DNA of 64,000 nt from Volvariella volvacea V23 (GCA_000349905.1 KB722738.1:1049551-1113550), one strand, 5' to 3'. Shown: positions 1-14,624, numbered from the stretch's first letter. Numbers and translations: made by a program. The notes: a model not told the origin generated them from the sequence alone.

Positions 1-1
1 G

Positions 2-1045
2 GCCGACCTCGTCACCGGTGATCGTGGCTCAGCAATGGCCCAAATGACCTTGGCTTTAAGCCGACTACTCAAGCGACTCCACCAAAGAGGCGCTATTTCG
101 GGTGTCGTCGCTGCTGGGGGCTCAGGGAATACGACTGTGTGCACGCAGGCCTTCTTATCAGCTCCCCTTCCGATCGGGTTCCCCAAGCTCATGGTCTCCA
201 CGTTGGCCTCGGGAGACGTCTCGTGCTATGTGGGGGAGACGGACTTGACCATGATGTATTCTGTCGTGGATGTGGCCGGCATGAATCAAATTCTTGCTTC
301 CGTCCTCGAGAATGGGGCACATGCAATCATTGGGATGGCACAAGCGTACCACAGGAGGATTCATGCATCCACACAGACCCCAAACCTGAACGCAAAGCCC
401 ACCATTGCTATCACAATGTTTGGAGTGACGACCCCTTGCGTCCAACACGCGGAGTCGCGATTGCTAGAGCTGGGCTACGACGTCGTCGTTTTCCACGCGA
501 CAGGTTCTGGAGGCAGAGCAATGGAGCGACTAATTTCGGAGGGCAAGTTCCAAGGTGTCCTGGACCTTACCACAACGGAGCTGGCAGATGAACTCGTAGG
601 TGGCGTCTTGACTGCTGGACCCAATCGACTAGAGGCAGCGGCCAAAGCGGGAATACCACAGGTCATTTCCGTTGGGGCATTGGACATGGTCAACTTTGGT
701 CCTCGTTCCACTGTCCCAAGCAAATTCCATGCACGAAATTTATATGAACACAATGCCACCATCACCCTAATGCGGACTACTGTGGAGGAGTGCGCTTCTT
801 TGGGGAGGATACTTGGGGAAAAAGCCAACTTGGCTCAGCGAGAGAAAGTCAAGGTCATCCTGCCGACGAAAGGAATCTCACTCCTATCCGAGGATGAAAA
901 GCCATTCCATGACCAGTCTGCTGATGACAGCCTTATGCACGCATTGAAAAATACTGCCAAATGCGATATCGTCATGGTTGATGCCAGTTTAAACGACCAA
1001 GCTTTTGCAAACAAGTCTGTAGAATTACTAGTTTCCATGATGTAG
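2..1045 (+). CDS. Tm-1-like ATP-binding (UPF0261) protein, 5' end outside window
   Basis: The frame is open to the left edge, so the true start lies outside; the first in-window ATG is at 35. About 347 residues are visible, without an intron. They match the UPF0261/Tm-1-like family: a glycine-rich segment GVVAAGGSGNTTVCTQAF, then FPKLMVSTLASGDVSCYVGE and the motif TDLTMMYSVVDVAG, all characteristic of this nucleotide-binding fold. The C-terminal half carries LDLTTTELADELVGG and PQVISVGALDMVNFGP, also typical. The stop falls where stand-alone family members end (about 400 residues), so the TIM-barrel domain fused to this module in tomato Tm-1 is absent. Family members are known mainly as ATP-binding proteins of uncertain function; the tomato relative binds a viral replication protein. 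A metabolic role is inferred only. Confidence 0.85.
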   Translation, partial: ADLVTGDRGSAMAQMTLALSRLLKRLHQRGAISGVVAAGGSGNTTVCTQAFLSAPLPIGFPKLMVSTLASGDVSCYVGETDLTMMYSVVDVAGMNQILASVLENGAHAIIGMAQAYHRRIHASTQTPNLNAKPTIAITMFGVTTPCVQHAESRLLELGYDVVVFHATGSGGRAMERLISEGKFQGVLDLTTTELADELVGGVLTAGPNRLEAAAKAGIPQVISVGALDMVNFGPRSTVPSKFHARNLYEHNATITLMRTTVEECASLGRILGEKANLAQREKVKVILPTKGISLLSEDEKPFHDQSADDSLMHALKNTAKCDIVMVDASLNDQAFANKSVELLVSMM

Positions 1046-1112
1046 GGTGTAGCCATAGTTAACGTACTGTTGATACACGAAACAAGACGTCGTTACACAG
1101 GAAATCACAGTA

Positions 1113-3195
1113 TTAATCAACCACAATAGGATCAGCACTACTCCCTGGTGCATCTTCCATCGTTAGGTCGACAATTTCTGCGGATGCAATATTATGAGAT
1201 GGGAGCTTCTTAAATTCACCTGGTGGGTCTACATTCATCGGCTGTACTTGCGTAGACCTGGTAGGTGAGTTTGTCGACCAGGTCGGTGTCTTATTATCCA
1301 CGAGGGTGTGGTTGATTTCATGCAGGACCTGTCCAATGGTAGGATCAATGTCTACTGTAAAGCACCGCGAAATCGAGGAGGCCTACCGCTTTCCTCCAAG
1401 GTAAATGCTTTTGGAGGTTACCTCGCTTGCACAATGAACAAGCAAGCTCAACTCCATCCATTTGACTGGCTTTGGCCCGTAAGGGATCCAGACCTGCTAC
1501 GCGAACTAAAGACGAGGCAATCATATGTGCATTCTTACTGAACGACACCCGTCGTCCGTTGAGATTCCACGGCTCTGCATTCAGCATCTTGAAGAGCATG
1601 ACTTCATCGTCACCTCGATTCCGATATCCGTGAGAGAGCTGGATTAAGCATTCGTGGGTCAAGATGGCAGGGTAGGTAAATGGAGCAAGACATTCATTGC
1701 ATTTGAAATATGTTGTTGCAAGCTCCAAAACAGCTTTTGACGTCAATGTCGCCCAGTTGCTACTGGCATAGGACTGAGCTTGAACAAGCTTCGCTAACAA
1801 GTCGGCCTTTTCAGCTTGCCAGTGACAGCACCACTGAGGAAGTCCCGTTAAAAAATTCACGTAGTGGTCACGTTGAACATAAGCGTCGCGGTTCTCGTCG
1901 AAAAGAATGGCCATAACTGGAGGCATGGCACATACATCGACCAGGGGCGGCACGGTGACACCCTCGTTTGAGTGGGTCGAGCGAAAGTCCTTGAGGATTT
2001 CGTTGATGATTGCAATGCGTTTCTTCAACAGGGACTTCTTTTGCTTCTTCAATAGCTTTTCGCGCACATCCTCCATGATCTCGATCAGCGCATTCTTCAT
2101 TCTACTCCATGCTGGGGACGAGTTGAATCGTTTGGGACATGAGTTGTGATGGAGAACATACCTGTTTCCGTAAGAGGTTCTTCTGAATTGACAGCGGGTT
2201 GGTCGTCTATGAGCTTTGATCCATTTTCCCTGATTCTCTGAACCTCATAGCCGAAGCCAATCTGGGTTAGACGGTCGTATACGCTTGTACGGCATCAGTG
2301 GCATGCACAGAGCTAGACACTGTTCCACTCACGCCTCTTTACGCTCCTGACGAAGCCTTCTCCGCCTCTTGGCCATATAATCTTGGCAGCCGTCCGCAAA
2401 CTGCAAGTTGGTAACTAAGTGGCAATCACAACGCGGTATGACGACATAAGATGACCTTGATGCGCTCTCTTATGTGTTGACGACGCTCCTTCAGGTACGC
2501 ATCGAGCTCGGGCTTCTTGCTCTTTACCTGAAGCAACCTGGAGTTGACGAGTGCTGCGTCTGACAGACTGGCACCTTTGCGTAGAGTTGGTAAATGACCT
2601 GCGATCAGCATTGTCGAACAACATACGGGGGCCAGTCGGGGAGTTGATTATGCACAGAAGCTCCTTGTAGTTCTTCAGCGGGTCCCTGTATTTGGACAAC
2701 ACGGTGTCGAGAGGGGCAAAGTTCTTTGCTAGACAGGGGTCACAGCACCTGACATAAAGACCCCAAAGCGTGCATGTCGCTGGAGTCGCCGAGCAATACT
2801 GGCAGGAGGTCAGCTCTGCGCGGGCAAGTGGGTGGCGGGACTTGCGTGACAATGGTCCGAATACAGCAGATTGGCGAACTGAGGTTCGGTCAAGCCACTG
2901 GGGAGGGGAGGGAGGTCTGGTTCGTTTTTCAGACTTTCCCTCCATGCTGTAATGGCGGAGCGCGACATCAGGACACTGCGCAACACCTTGGATGTCCGGG
3001 AGAGCGAGAGGACATCGCTGGGGGGCAGTCTGCTGACAACCTGGGAGAGCATGAGCATGTGCCACTGGCGCGGATGGGGACTCGGAGGGTTACCTCGAAG
3101 AGGATGTCGAGAGGGATCTCGAGTATGAGCCTGAGCTGTGCGCGGAAGGAGAAGCGCGTGGATCTGACCGCGTCGCGGCGTGTGGCTCGCGGCAT
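1113..3195 (-). CDS. F-box domain protein (Agaricomycete family) with C-terminal SIM-like motif
   Basis: Eight exons can be joined in frame to give 572 residues: 3195-3094, 3040-2846, 2798-2627, 2574-2456, 2400-2333, 2283-2162, 2111-1387 and 1328-1113. The F-box is split by intron 1 and reads IPLDILFE then VVSRLPPSDVLSLSRTSKVLR, followed by LLYSDHCHYCSATPAT and a CCDPC cysteine cluster, the pattern of a large mushroom F-box family. F-box proteins bring substrates to SCF (Skp1-cullin-F-box) ubiquitin ligases; the target here is unknown. The middle is basic and helical (AKRRRRLRQERKE, EKLLKKQKKSLLKKR). The tail has EIVDLTMED, which resembles a SUMO-interacting motif. Intron 2 (2799-2845) starts with GC rather than GT, with branch-like CTGAC. 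The gene is divergent from ATP2. Confidence 0.8.
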
Positions 3196-5427
<2,232 letters not shown>

Positions 5428-5679
5428 AGTAGAACTTGTATTCTCGTTGATTTGCGGCCTCGGATTCCATAGAACTGCTAGCGCAGACTTAAAAATTATT
5501 ATATCCTTACCACTGCTGTTCCCTATTGAATCGTCTCTGCCAATCAACATACCACTTTCTAGACTCTCATTATCGTTGCTGCTCGAACCATTGGTCTGAC
5601 AACAATAAACTCACCATCTTCAACATGGATGTAAAGTGTCTTCCATTCTACCATGGTGATATTATAAAATCAATCATAA

Positions 5680-5761
5680 GGCGCTATAGCCAAGTGGTTA
5701 CGGCGACAGATTAGAAATCTGTTCCTCTTTGAGGGCGCAGGTTCGAATCCTGCTGGCGTCG
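5680..5761 (+). tRNA. tRNA-Ser(AGA)
   Basis: The 82-nt sequence folds as a class II tRNA. The 7-bp acceptor pairs GGCGCTA with TGGCGTC, with G as discriminator. The anticodon stem ACAGA/TCTGT encloses loop TTAGAAA, giving anticodon AGA for serine. A long variable arm (TCCTCTTTGAGGGC) and the B-box GGTTCGAATCC are present. There is no intron, and CCA is not encoded. A TTTT tract at 5767 downstream is a candidate Pol III terminator. It lies 252 bp after the ATP2 stop; that stretch holds the ATP2 3' UTR and nothing else I recognise. Confidence 0.95.
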
Positions 5762-5898
5762 GAGACATTTTATTTTCACAAATAATGTAACTGATTTTTG
5801 TATGGCGATCTAGAAGTGCAATAGACAGCATTGACTCGTAACTCATATGACCAAAAGTAAGCATTAGAAGTACAATAAAATAAACAAAAGAGAATCCA

Positions 5899-7875
5899 CT
5901 ACTCTCTTTCAGATGCCTTCTCCAGTTGTTGCCGTTTCCGGGATCCAGAGCTAAAAGAATGTGTTAGTGGGTTAATGGGGAAGCACAGGGTGACTTACGC
6001 TCCAGTGTCTAGGCCTCGTTTCTTACCAGCCTTGGCCTCATCCAAGAACTCGTTCAGGCCAAACACGTCTCCTGTATCCTTCTCGAATTGAACAGGTCCT
6101 TCCCGGGCCTCTTGGTCTGAAGCACCCTCGAACCCAACCTTGACCTGTCCAAGGCCGAACCGATCATTGTTCAATGCCCGACCGACACCCTCCTCTGTAC
6201 CACCACCGAACGAGTCTTCATTCCCTTGTGACATATTGCCGCGGGCTTTGTAAATAGCAGCAGCAGCAGTAGAGCCATGAAAGAGGGGTTTGTCGTAGAG
6301 GCTATATGATTCGTCATCACCAAAGCCGCTTGGTAAGGACTCCTGGTTGAATAACCGTGAATCCAACATAGACTCCTTTGATAGTGTTGGTTTTGCGAGA
6401 CCCAGAGCGACCTTTTCCGAGATATCGCGATTTTGTTGTCGGGCCAGTTGTTTGGCACGCTGCTCTGCTCCCATGTTGTTCATGCGCATCTCACGCTCAC
6501 GTTCGCGTCTCTTCTCCGCCCGCATTTCGTCACGCACTTTGCGTGCTTCCTCGTCCTCAGAATCGCTTTGTGACTCTGAGTCACTACCACTATCACTGCC
6601 GTAGTTGGCCAGAGATGACTGCATGGCTGCCTGGGTCTGTGCAGATGGTTTGGGTGCAATTCCACCACGTTCCTCCCGTGCTCGTTGCGCCAGCATGCGT
6701 AAATTCTCTTCTTTTGCCTCCTTTTCCTTCTGTGCTAGTTTCTGCTGCATTAATGCACGCTGGCGAACCTCTTCACGCGCATGACGGTCGGCAACAAACA
6801 ATGCTTCAGAGAATTTGGCAAAGTTGTCGTTGATATGGATCTAGCCAAAAGGTCAAACCCCGTTCATTCTATGAATCCATTGATACTTACGTCTTGCAAA
6901 CCTCGACCATCAGCCGCCAAACGCTTGTCAAGAGGAATAGTGAAACCCTTGTTGTTTTTCCAGTTCGAAATACATGGTGGGATCATCCATTCCTTTTGTT
7001 CCGCTGCAGTTGCCTTGCGAGGCGGACTTCGTAGAACGGGAGGTGGTGGACTAGGGGGTCCTCTGGGAATCTTCTTGTGCTTAAATCTCGGAGGTTCCAA
7101 TGGATCTTCCACCACTTCCGTCATCTTGATGATTCGCTGTTTTAACCCGGCCGAGTTGCCTTGCTGCCCTGGAGTATATCGAATATATGAAGTGTTTCCT
7201 TGGCTATCGGGTACGTTTTTCGGCTGGGCGGCTTTGATTTTAGAATTGACTAGCTTTTCAAGGGCTGCTCGCGTTCTGTCTGCGGTAGCTTGAACCTCTT
7301 CTTCGGAAGGTCGTTCCATGTTTCGTGCAGAGTCATCGAGGTCTTTTCGGTGAGCGAGGGGAACAAGATCCTTGAACTGTGATTGTATGATTTTGTCTGG
7401 TCTTTGGCCCTGGTGCGCGATTGCATCGTAGCGTACGTTGCCGTCACTATCCACTTGAAGTGCTAGTGTGTTGCCAGAGGAGGCCTATGGAGGCCCTCAG
7501 TTCTAAAATTACTCCTAGACGGAAAACATAGAAGAACGCACCTTCTTCTTTCCCATTTCTAATGGGTACTGCGCTACATGGCACTCTGGGTAAGCGCCTC
7601 CATCGCCTAGTAGAGTCATGTCAGAAAGTTGAAGATGCTTCAGCACCTATGAAACCCACCAAAATCATCCTGAGAGGTAGGCTTCCATCCTTTACGCTGC
7701 CCATATGGAGGAATGACCCTTCGAACGGACAGAGTTTGTGTACTGGATTGCAGTGCATGTGTGTCATCTCCCGATATTGTAGTCGTATTTATTGGTTGTG
7801 GTAAGATTCTGAAGGGCTTTGTGAACTGAAGAAGGGAAGCAAGAATATGTGAGCTTACGATGTTAGGGCAGCCAT
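5899..7875 (-). CDS. PRP45: Pre-mRNA-processing protein 45 (SNW1/SKIP)
   Basis: This spliceosomal SNW-domain protein belongs to the Prp19-associated complex and stays in the activated spliceosome. Start is ATG at 7875; the first coding exon is only 17 nt (7875-7859), and a 50-nt intron leads to MAALTSILPQPIN. Then follow PPYGQRKGWKP, NVRYDAIAHQG, SYIRYTPGQQG and the defining SNW segment CISNWKNNKGFTIPLDKRLA. The next intron joins GRGLQD to IHINDNFAKFSEALFVADRHARE, the conserved continuation. The C-terminal third is acidic and Ser-rich, then basic, with a short last exon ending QQLEKASERE. All conserved blocks are present, so the gene looks intact. Confidence 0.95.
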
Positions 7876-8039
7876 GGGTGGAGTATTCAAAGTAATGACT
7901 TTAAATTTGTCTTTGTTTGCCGTGATACTTGATGTGTCATAGTCATCCAAATCAAACATGTGCACAGCCACAGCCATTTACATACAACATGCTCTATGTT
8001 CGTATAAGCATATCTATCACCGACATAAAGTATAGAGTG

Positions 8040-11000
8040 TCATGGAGGGTTCATAGGATAATGATAAGCCCTTAGAACTAAATACCAGAGTTTATCAGCA
8101 ACGTCAGCAAGTTTTCGAAGAGTCACTTTAATCTCAGGATCATCCATCCAAGAAAAGGAAAAGGGCAGTGATAAAGATTGGAAGATGGATTCCGTCGAAA
8201 GAGAGAGCGAAGAATCGTTTGAGGGCTCAGGTGTATCTGTTTCCTGGGAGTCCGGCGGCTGAGGTTCTGGGGGTCCCAAAATTGATTGTGGGGGTGGTGG
8301 GGGTGCCTCAACCGTGACAGGAGTAGATACCATCGCCAGGCTTGATGCTGATGAGGGTAATTCGAGTGAAATGGGCGCAGTCGAAACTGCTGACGTAGGT
8401 AATATAGAGATGCTGGCTGCCTCGGAGGCTTCGATCTCGACGGTAGGCTTTGATACCCATCCCTCCATTGTTGTATATAGTGTCGTGGTTGTCGTGACGG
8501 TTATAGGGTCCGGAGGTGCATTCCAATTATGGCCGATGTCGTTTGCGTAGTGCTCGAGTGAAGTTGCTAGAAGCTGCACCCGCATATCCAGTCGATAGAG
8601 AGCAAAACCGATAAAAGACAGGGCCCATAGGAGGAATAAGGAAGTCGTGAAACTCTTCATTGGCTTTGAGGTTTTAGTAAGCGCGATTGATATATTTGGT
8701 TGGAAGAACTCAGGGAGCGCAGAGTGAACAAAGCGATAGCCAGTAGAAACGCTCTGGTCGTGTGCAAAATTTGACTGCAAGGCAATAATTTCATAACCTG
8801 CGTATCCGTCAAGACTGAGATATGAAGCTAACAGTGTAATACTGCTTACCGTTCGGTGCTTCCACACGGACCTCAAATCTTCCTACTGGAAGGGTGAAGG
8901 TCGGAAGAAGGATATGGAGAGGAGTGCTACGAGTCATAAATGATCGTGTATTCATGCGGGTCCTCTGCACCTGGTAATCAACCACAACCTGGCCACCAAT
9001 GCTTCCGACATGAACCTTGCACCAACTCAGCCACTCCTTACCCTTGAGGTCTCCAAGCACCATGTCACTGTCCTTGTCTCGTTGTGCACTTGTCGAGGCT
9101 ACTTCGTGCTCAACAGAGATACCATCCACACTGGCATCCGCAATTACAACACGAGGTGAAGCTTCAGCAGCACTAGCAACACGACTCTCAATAAGATGAG
9201 ACTCATTCAGTGACGGGTGAGTGAAGCCAAATTCAAGCCATTCGGACTCCAACGGAGGTACATTGAGGCTCATACGAACAACAAACTCGGCCGAGCCGGG
9301 AGTCGAACCGACTACGGGCATAACAATAGCCTGACACGATGGGAACTTTGCTAAGCCTCTCCGCCGGGGCTGCTGGATCGATAAAGCCATCGAGGCGATA
9401 CTTGAAGCTCGTGAACGCGTGCCTCGAGCAGAAAAAGTACTCGCTCTACCTCGGCTTGTAGAAGGCATCCAGTCGGAACGAATGACTACCTTGCCTCCAT
9501 CACCATTATATTTGGCAAAAGCCCCCTTCCGTATGCTCTTGACGTCGGCTGCTGATCCAAGGGCGATCTGGCTCTCACCTTGCTGATATAAATCGACGAT
9601 AGCATCATCCTCCTCCATTTCGTTTCGGACTATGGTAGTTATATTTTCGTTCTTGACTGCCAGCACCGTAAAGTGAGGCAACGAGATGGGACCCACAATT
9701 CCTTGGTCGTCGGTGGATGGAACAGGATTATTGTCCCGCTGTAGTTTTATTTGCGTCGGTCGGGGCCTTATGATGATATTTCCCGAGATAGTAAACGTGA
9801 ATAAATTCTTGGCCGGGGGTACTAGTTCGTTTATATTCAAGTGGAGAGTAATCGGTTGACCGGGTGGCACTGGAGGCGGGGGTGCTTCACTTGACGTTTG
9901 CAGGGATGGCATAGATGACACGGCACTGTCGGGCATGGAGGAGGTAAGAGTACTCGTTTCGAAGGAATAATCTGGGATACCATGGGTCGGCAAAGGCGCT
10001 CTAAGTAATGACGACGTCGCACTAGGCTGGAGATGCGAAGTCGAAAGGGTGTCGCATGGCTCTGGTGATGCAGCTTTTGGTGGTGAAACACTTCCTGGGT
10101 CAACTGGTGTTCGACCATTCTTTCCTGTATCGAAGCCAGTGTAGCCAACCCCACCATTGACCTCCCAAGACAGAGATGACTCTTCCAACCAGGAAACGTC
10201 ACAACCCTTCACTCTTAAACCAACGTCCATACCTAATGCCGTAGCGACACCGGGGTGCCAAATACCTTTGCATGTACCCTTGTACTGAATAGCCATTGCG
10301 ATTCCGTCAACAGCCTGTCGTTCCTGGTCAAAGATAAGGCCCTTGATTCCACATACAACCTCTCCTTTAACATCGTCGACTCCCACACGACGTCTCCCGT
10401 CTCCAGCGTCCCCGCCAACGTCCACAGTCTTCAGAGGCTTGGCCCATCTCACTCGAAGGAACTCCGTACTTGGAAAGGTGCCCTGAAGGACAGAATCTTG
10501 ACTCCCACTCGCCGACGTGTCACTTGATTCATCATCTGCAAACTCGTTCCAGGACCTCGAACGGCTAGGGCGATGCGGTGCTCGTGTAACGTAGGGTTCA
10601 GACATCACATTCCAAGAGCTTGCATCATCCTCCACGGATGACACGGAAGCCATTGAGGCGGATGTAGGGTGTGTTGGATTGATTCGGAGCTTAATGTAGT
10701 TGTGTAAACACTTGGGGGTTGGTATTGAGAGCTGAACAATGGCGTCAGTGAGGGACAATAGTTAGAGCGCTTAATCAACATACTAGGTATGGCGAACGAG
10801 GGGGTGTGGTAAGATACGGTATCCACATATCTATTGCAGCCATAAAGTGTAGATGATTCTTCTCTGTGATTGACGCCCGTCGACCACGCGAAGTTGACCT
10901 ATCCAAAGTAGTTGACGGCTTATATTGCAACAACACCTTTGGAACCACGTATGAAATGTGGTAGTCGCTGACCAGAATGCAACCTGCATAGTGGGTCTCA

Positions 11001-11651
11001 ACAGGAGGGACATTCTCACTATTGCCAGGCAAACGGGAGCTAGTGACGACAGGTGAAGATGGAGGTGGCAAATCGAAGGCCGAATGAAACGTCTCATGAG
11101 ATTTCGTTGGCAGGTTCAGCGCGTGGGCCGCGTTTTGTAGCATAGGGGAAAGGGTGGCGGAGAAATTGTATGGTACAGAATTGCTATCAAGGGGATGTAC
11201 TTGCGCAGCAAGAACCTTGACCTTCTGCTCTATTAAGCCATAAGCACATTGACCACCTTGAACTTAGTCATTTTCTCACCCGCAAAAAGAGGCATTGTCG
11301 ACCCAGGCGCGACACTATCGAGTGGTAGCGATATCTAATGTATAAGAAAAGGTCCCAATAAGTATCACAACCCCCCGCATTAACAACTACAACACGCACT
11401 TTGAGGTACATCTTGACAGACGCACCTTCCTGTCCTGGCCTAGCTTTCCCTTCTATCACGACACGAGATACTACATTTAGTTTGGTGCCTTGGCCGTTGG
11501 ATAGTATTGTGGGTGCGTATGCAGTGCCAGATTCGGAAACGCTTTGCATATGAGAGTATCGCGAGCGTGAATGGGAGGATGGAGTTGAACTTGAAGACAT
11601 AGATGAAGGGCTTCTTGGCCGCTCTTTTCGAGGGGTTAGGGTGACGGCCAT
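8040..11651 (-). CDS. Unrecognised 1130-residue protein with one C-terminal-third transmembrane segment
   Basis: Five exons join in frame: 11651-11400, 11334-11280, 11229-10784, 10731-8850 and 8797-8040. I do not recognise a domain. The N-terminal third is predicted beta-rich (NVVSRVVIEGKARPG, KMYLKISLPLDSVAPGS, GCILVSDYHISYVVPKVLL). The centre alternates such blocks with Ser/Pro-rich linkers (HLNINELVPPAKNLFTFTIS, FVVRMSLNVPPLESEWLEFG, LLPTFTLPVGRFEVRVEAPNG). One hydrophobic helix lies at about residues 930-950 (SLFLLWALSFIGFALYRLDM). About 180 Ser/Thr/Pro-rich residues follow, including a PPPPP run, ending in an amphipathic segment. No signal peptide is evident at the Ser-rich N-terminus. 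A large beta-sandwich cytosolic part with a single-pass anchor is my inference. Confidence 0.75.
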
Positions 11652-11915
11652 TGAGCATGGACCAAATCAACACAGTATGATTAACTAGGAACCGCCTGAG
11701 GAACTAGGGCGTACTGGCGTCCAGGACAACACGAGAGTGGATCTGCACAAGAATATTCACGAACGCGACAGAGGCGCGACCCCACAACACGAAAGCAAAT
11801 ACAAACAAACCGAGCTAGACTTTGGATCGTTCATGCGCAAATATAATACAATCAATACTAGCGAGTCCTTTATAATAGCAGTAACGAGATAGAATATCAC
11901 AAGAATGGGTCTTCA

Positions 11916-14157
11916 TCAACGCGCCCAAGAGGAGTGCAACAAGTCTCTCAAAGCTCGCGCCTCTTCCTTGTAATCCAGAGGCGTCATTTTCGAAATCCCA
12001 TAGCGAATTCGGGTCCTTTCCTAACGGTATCAAACAAACGGTTCAGTCCACATACTTAGAAAAAATGATTACAACGTACGTTATAGGAATCCACTTTAGC
12101 ACGACAAGAGAAGTTGAAAGTATTAAAGTTGGCCCGATGCAGGACAACATTGAAGGCATTCTCGTCTCGCTCCTGTGCAGTAGGTGAATTATTATGCCAT
12201 GTCATCTCAGATATGACGCACCCGCAGATCAACTAAATCATTGGCTGACATTCCAAAAATGGCTACGCCTACGTCATTAAAACCTTGTAACCACACTTGA
12301 CCAGTGTGATCTGCCACCGCCAAAGACATGATATATCTGAAAAAGGGATAATGAGTGTTTTGGGGGAGATAAAGATGTTAAAGAGACTGAACCGGTGTTC
12401 TGGTGCCGAGAACGACTTGTCACATTTCTCGCAGCGCCATCCATCGTGGACTTCGTTGACCTTTTTGTTGCAATTGGGTGTGGGACAAGCGGGGTACGAC
12501 AAGTTCTCAGACTTGATGTGTAGTATTGTAGCTCGGGTCGAGAAAAACTCCGCCTTGTTTTCTGATATCTCCTTATGTTTGATCTCTGTGATTGTACACG
12601 CTTCATTGCGGTTAAAGCCTACAGCCGGGCCTCCGCCACCACCAAGACCGGAGTATTCCTCAAAGGTCTGGGTTGTACCAGCAGCATCATACCAGCCCTT
12701 GAGGGAAAACCCTTCTGTCAGATCTGGGTTCACTTGCATGATGCTAGAGCTGAACATTGAGAGTGAACGTCCTATCATATTCAACGTCAAACTTTAATAG
12801 AGCAATCATAAAGATAACATGCTTACCGCCACCGAAATCGCCCACTTTAACCCCTTTAAAAGCAATAACCGACCCATCTTCAACACTATACTGTTCGGCT
12901 TGCTTTCCCCACAAGGTCATTTGTACTTGAAAACCAGATCTATCGACAAGAGTCAAGTCACGCTTGAGGACCTGAACTAGCATAATCAATGTCGTCTCCA
13001 AAACAGGTGCATTCCCAACTTACATCCCGCTGAGATTGTCGTGAGGTGATGGTAGTGGCATCCCGGGCCTCCTTCACGATTACAAGAACATCTGGGTAAT
13101 AATGAGTCTCATCACCCTGATGAAAAATTCTCAGCCATACCACAAATAGCATCCTTTTGCAGGTCCTTCAGTCCGCTCAATGGCACGAAATTGTACTTGA
13201 TCGTTGGCATGTTGACGGCTTCGTGACACTGTGGAGTGATGAAGCCACGGCTCAGACAAGCAAATAAAATAATACCTCTTCAACTTCCGTGGTCCGTTCC
13301 AGTGCCAGTTCATAGTCGCTTGTAACGTTGGAGAACTTTTTCTTGGCGAGATTCACGCGAGCTTTCGAAATGTAATAAACCTTGCCTTCTTCGAACTTGG
13401 AGTAGAGATCCTCAGCTGCTTGGTTAAATGCCGTCGCCCGTATCTCCCCCGAATCATCCATAAGTGTGACACTGAAAAGGGTGCCCTCTCCCCGCGGATT
13501 GGACCATTTTTTGATGTCTGTTTTCTGAGTGACTCTAGCCCGGATGGTCCAGTTGTTCTGGTAGGGGCTCAACCCCTCAATTGGATAGACCGCTCGACCA
13601 GGAGCCTGCGCGGGAGGTTTGCGAGGGGGCTGCTTGGGCTGAACGGGTGGTGCCGCGGATGCCCTTGAATCAAGGGGGGCAGCTGGGCGCGTTTCAGGGG
13701 CTGGTGTAACGGAGGTCTGACGCTGTGCCACGCTAGCTTCACCAGCTTCAATCTGTTGAGGTGTTCCTATCTTCTCGGCTGTGCTCTGCAAGATGTTCAA
13801 CGCGAGAATGATGATAAGCCTATGCCCCTAAGATGAGTTATTGACGATTGAACACGAGGGCAAAAACGCGTGCCTTTTTTCCTGTACATAGTTGCAAGAC
13901 AGCTTTTCGACGACAGCTATCGTATTCTTCTGAATCGTGTTATCATGAACGAGGTGATTGAGCTGTGTCGCCAGCATAGCTTGGATAAAATGAACGCCGT
14001 CGGACATGATGATCCTGAACCTGTCGGTAGCGTTGCTGCCGGCATTGACCTTCTTTATGGAGAGAAACTGCACAATATGTGCAGCCTGAAAGACTGATTC
14101 GTCGTCAGGTGAGGCAGTGTGCAAGCGGAGACAGCTTCCAGCTGTTAGTTGGGACAT
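11916..14157 (-). CDS. RFA1: Replication protein A 70 kDa subunit
   Basis: This is the largest subunit of the single-stranded-DNA-binding RPA heterotrimer, used in replication, repair and recombination. Start is MSQLTAGSCLRLHTASPD at 14157; the RPA1-N domain continues with RFRIIMSDGVHFIQAMLATQ. A Pro-rich linker (QPKQPPRKPPAQAPGR) leads to DNA-binding OB-fold A (LSPYQNNWTIRARVTQKTDI). OB-fold B has FQVQMTLWGKQAEQY. OB-fold C carries the four-Cys zinc ribbon: CPTPNC, then WRCEKC. The last exon reads IRYGISKMTPLDYKEEARALR and ends HSSWAR, typical of fungal RPA70. Several short introns interrupt it; the final acceptor is CGTTAG near 12023. Confidence 0.93.
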
Positions 14158-14624
14158 GGTGATGAGTCGGATGTGCTGAGACGGTTTGTGTGACAAACGC
14201 GTGACAGGCGCGACAAGTGGCGTGGGAATATATGCATAAGCTAAACCCAAAGAGGAAGGAAGTCGTTACAGCTTGGAAAAATGTTGAAAATTTCACATTT
14301 TTCTCTCCCTGACACCCAATGCCGTTGCGCTCCCAGGTTCACCGCGAGCATCCAGGAACCAGGGTTTCCCTCTCGTTTCACCGCCCCCGTCCCAAGCCCG
14401 TCCCTTTCGCATGCTCCAAGCCTCATCCCGAAATCGCAACACTCAATCGCTATCCCAATCATAATGTATATTGGCTACTAGGCTACAACACTATTAAGGC
14501 GCTTCTATGTGATTAATATTAATCAGACACTAGGCAAACATTATTACTATGAAGTACGGTATCAGGTTCGTCCCATAACAATCGAAAGCAAGCACAGATC
14601 AACGAAAAGCGTCAAATGCTGATC
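14158..14624. other. Intergenic, RPA70 upstream / IDO downstream
   Basis: Both neighbours are on the minus strand, so this 467-bp stretch holds the RPA70 promoter and the IDO 3' UTR. Small open frames occur on both strands, but none shows family similarity or plausible gene structure. I see no repeat or RNA gene. Confidence 0.5.
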
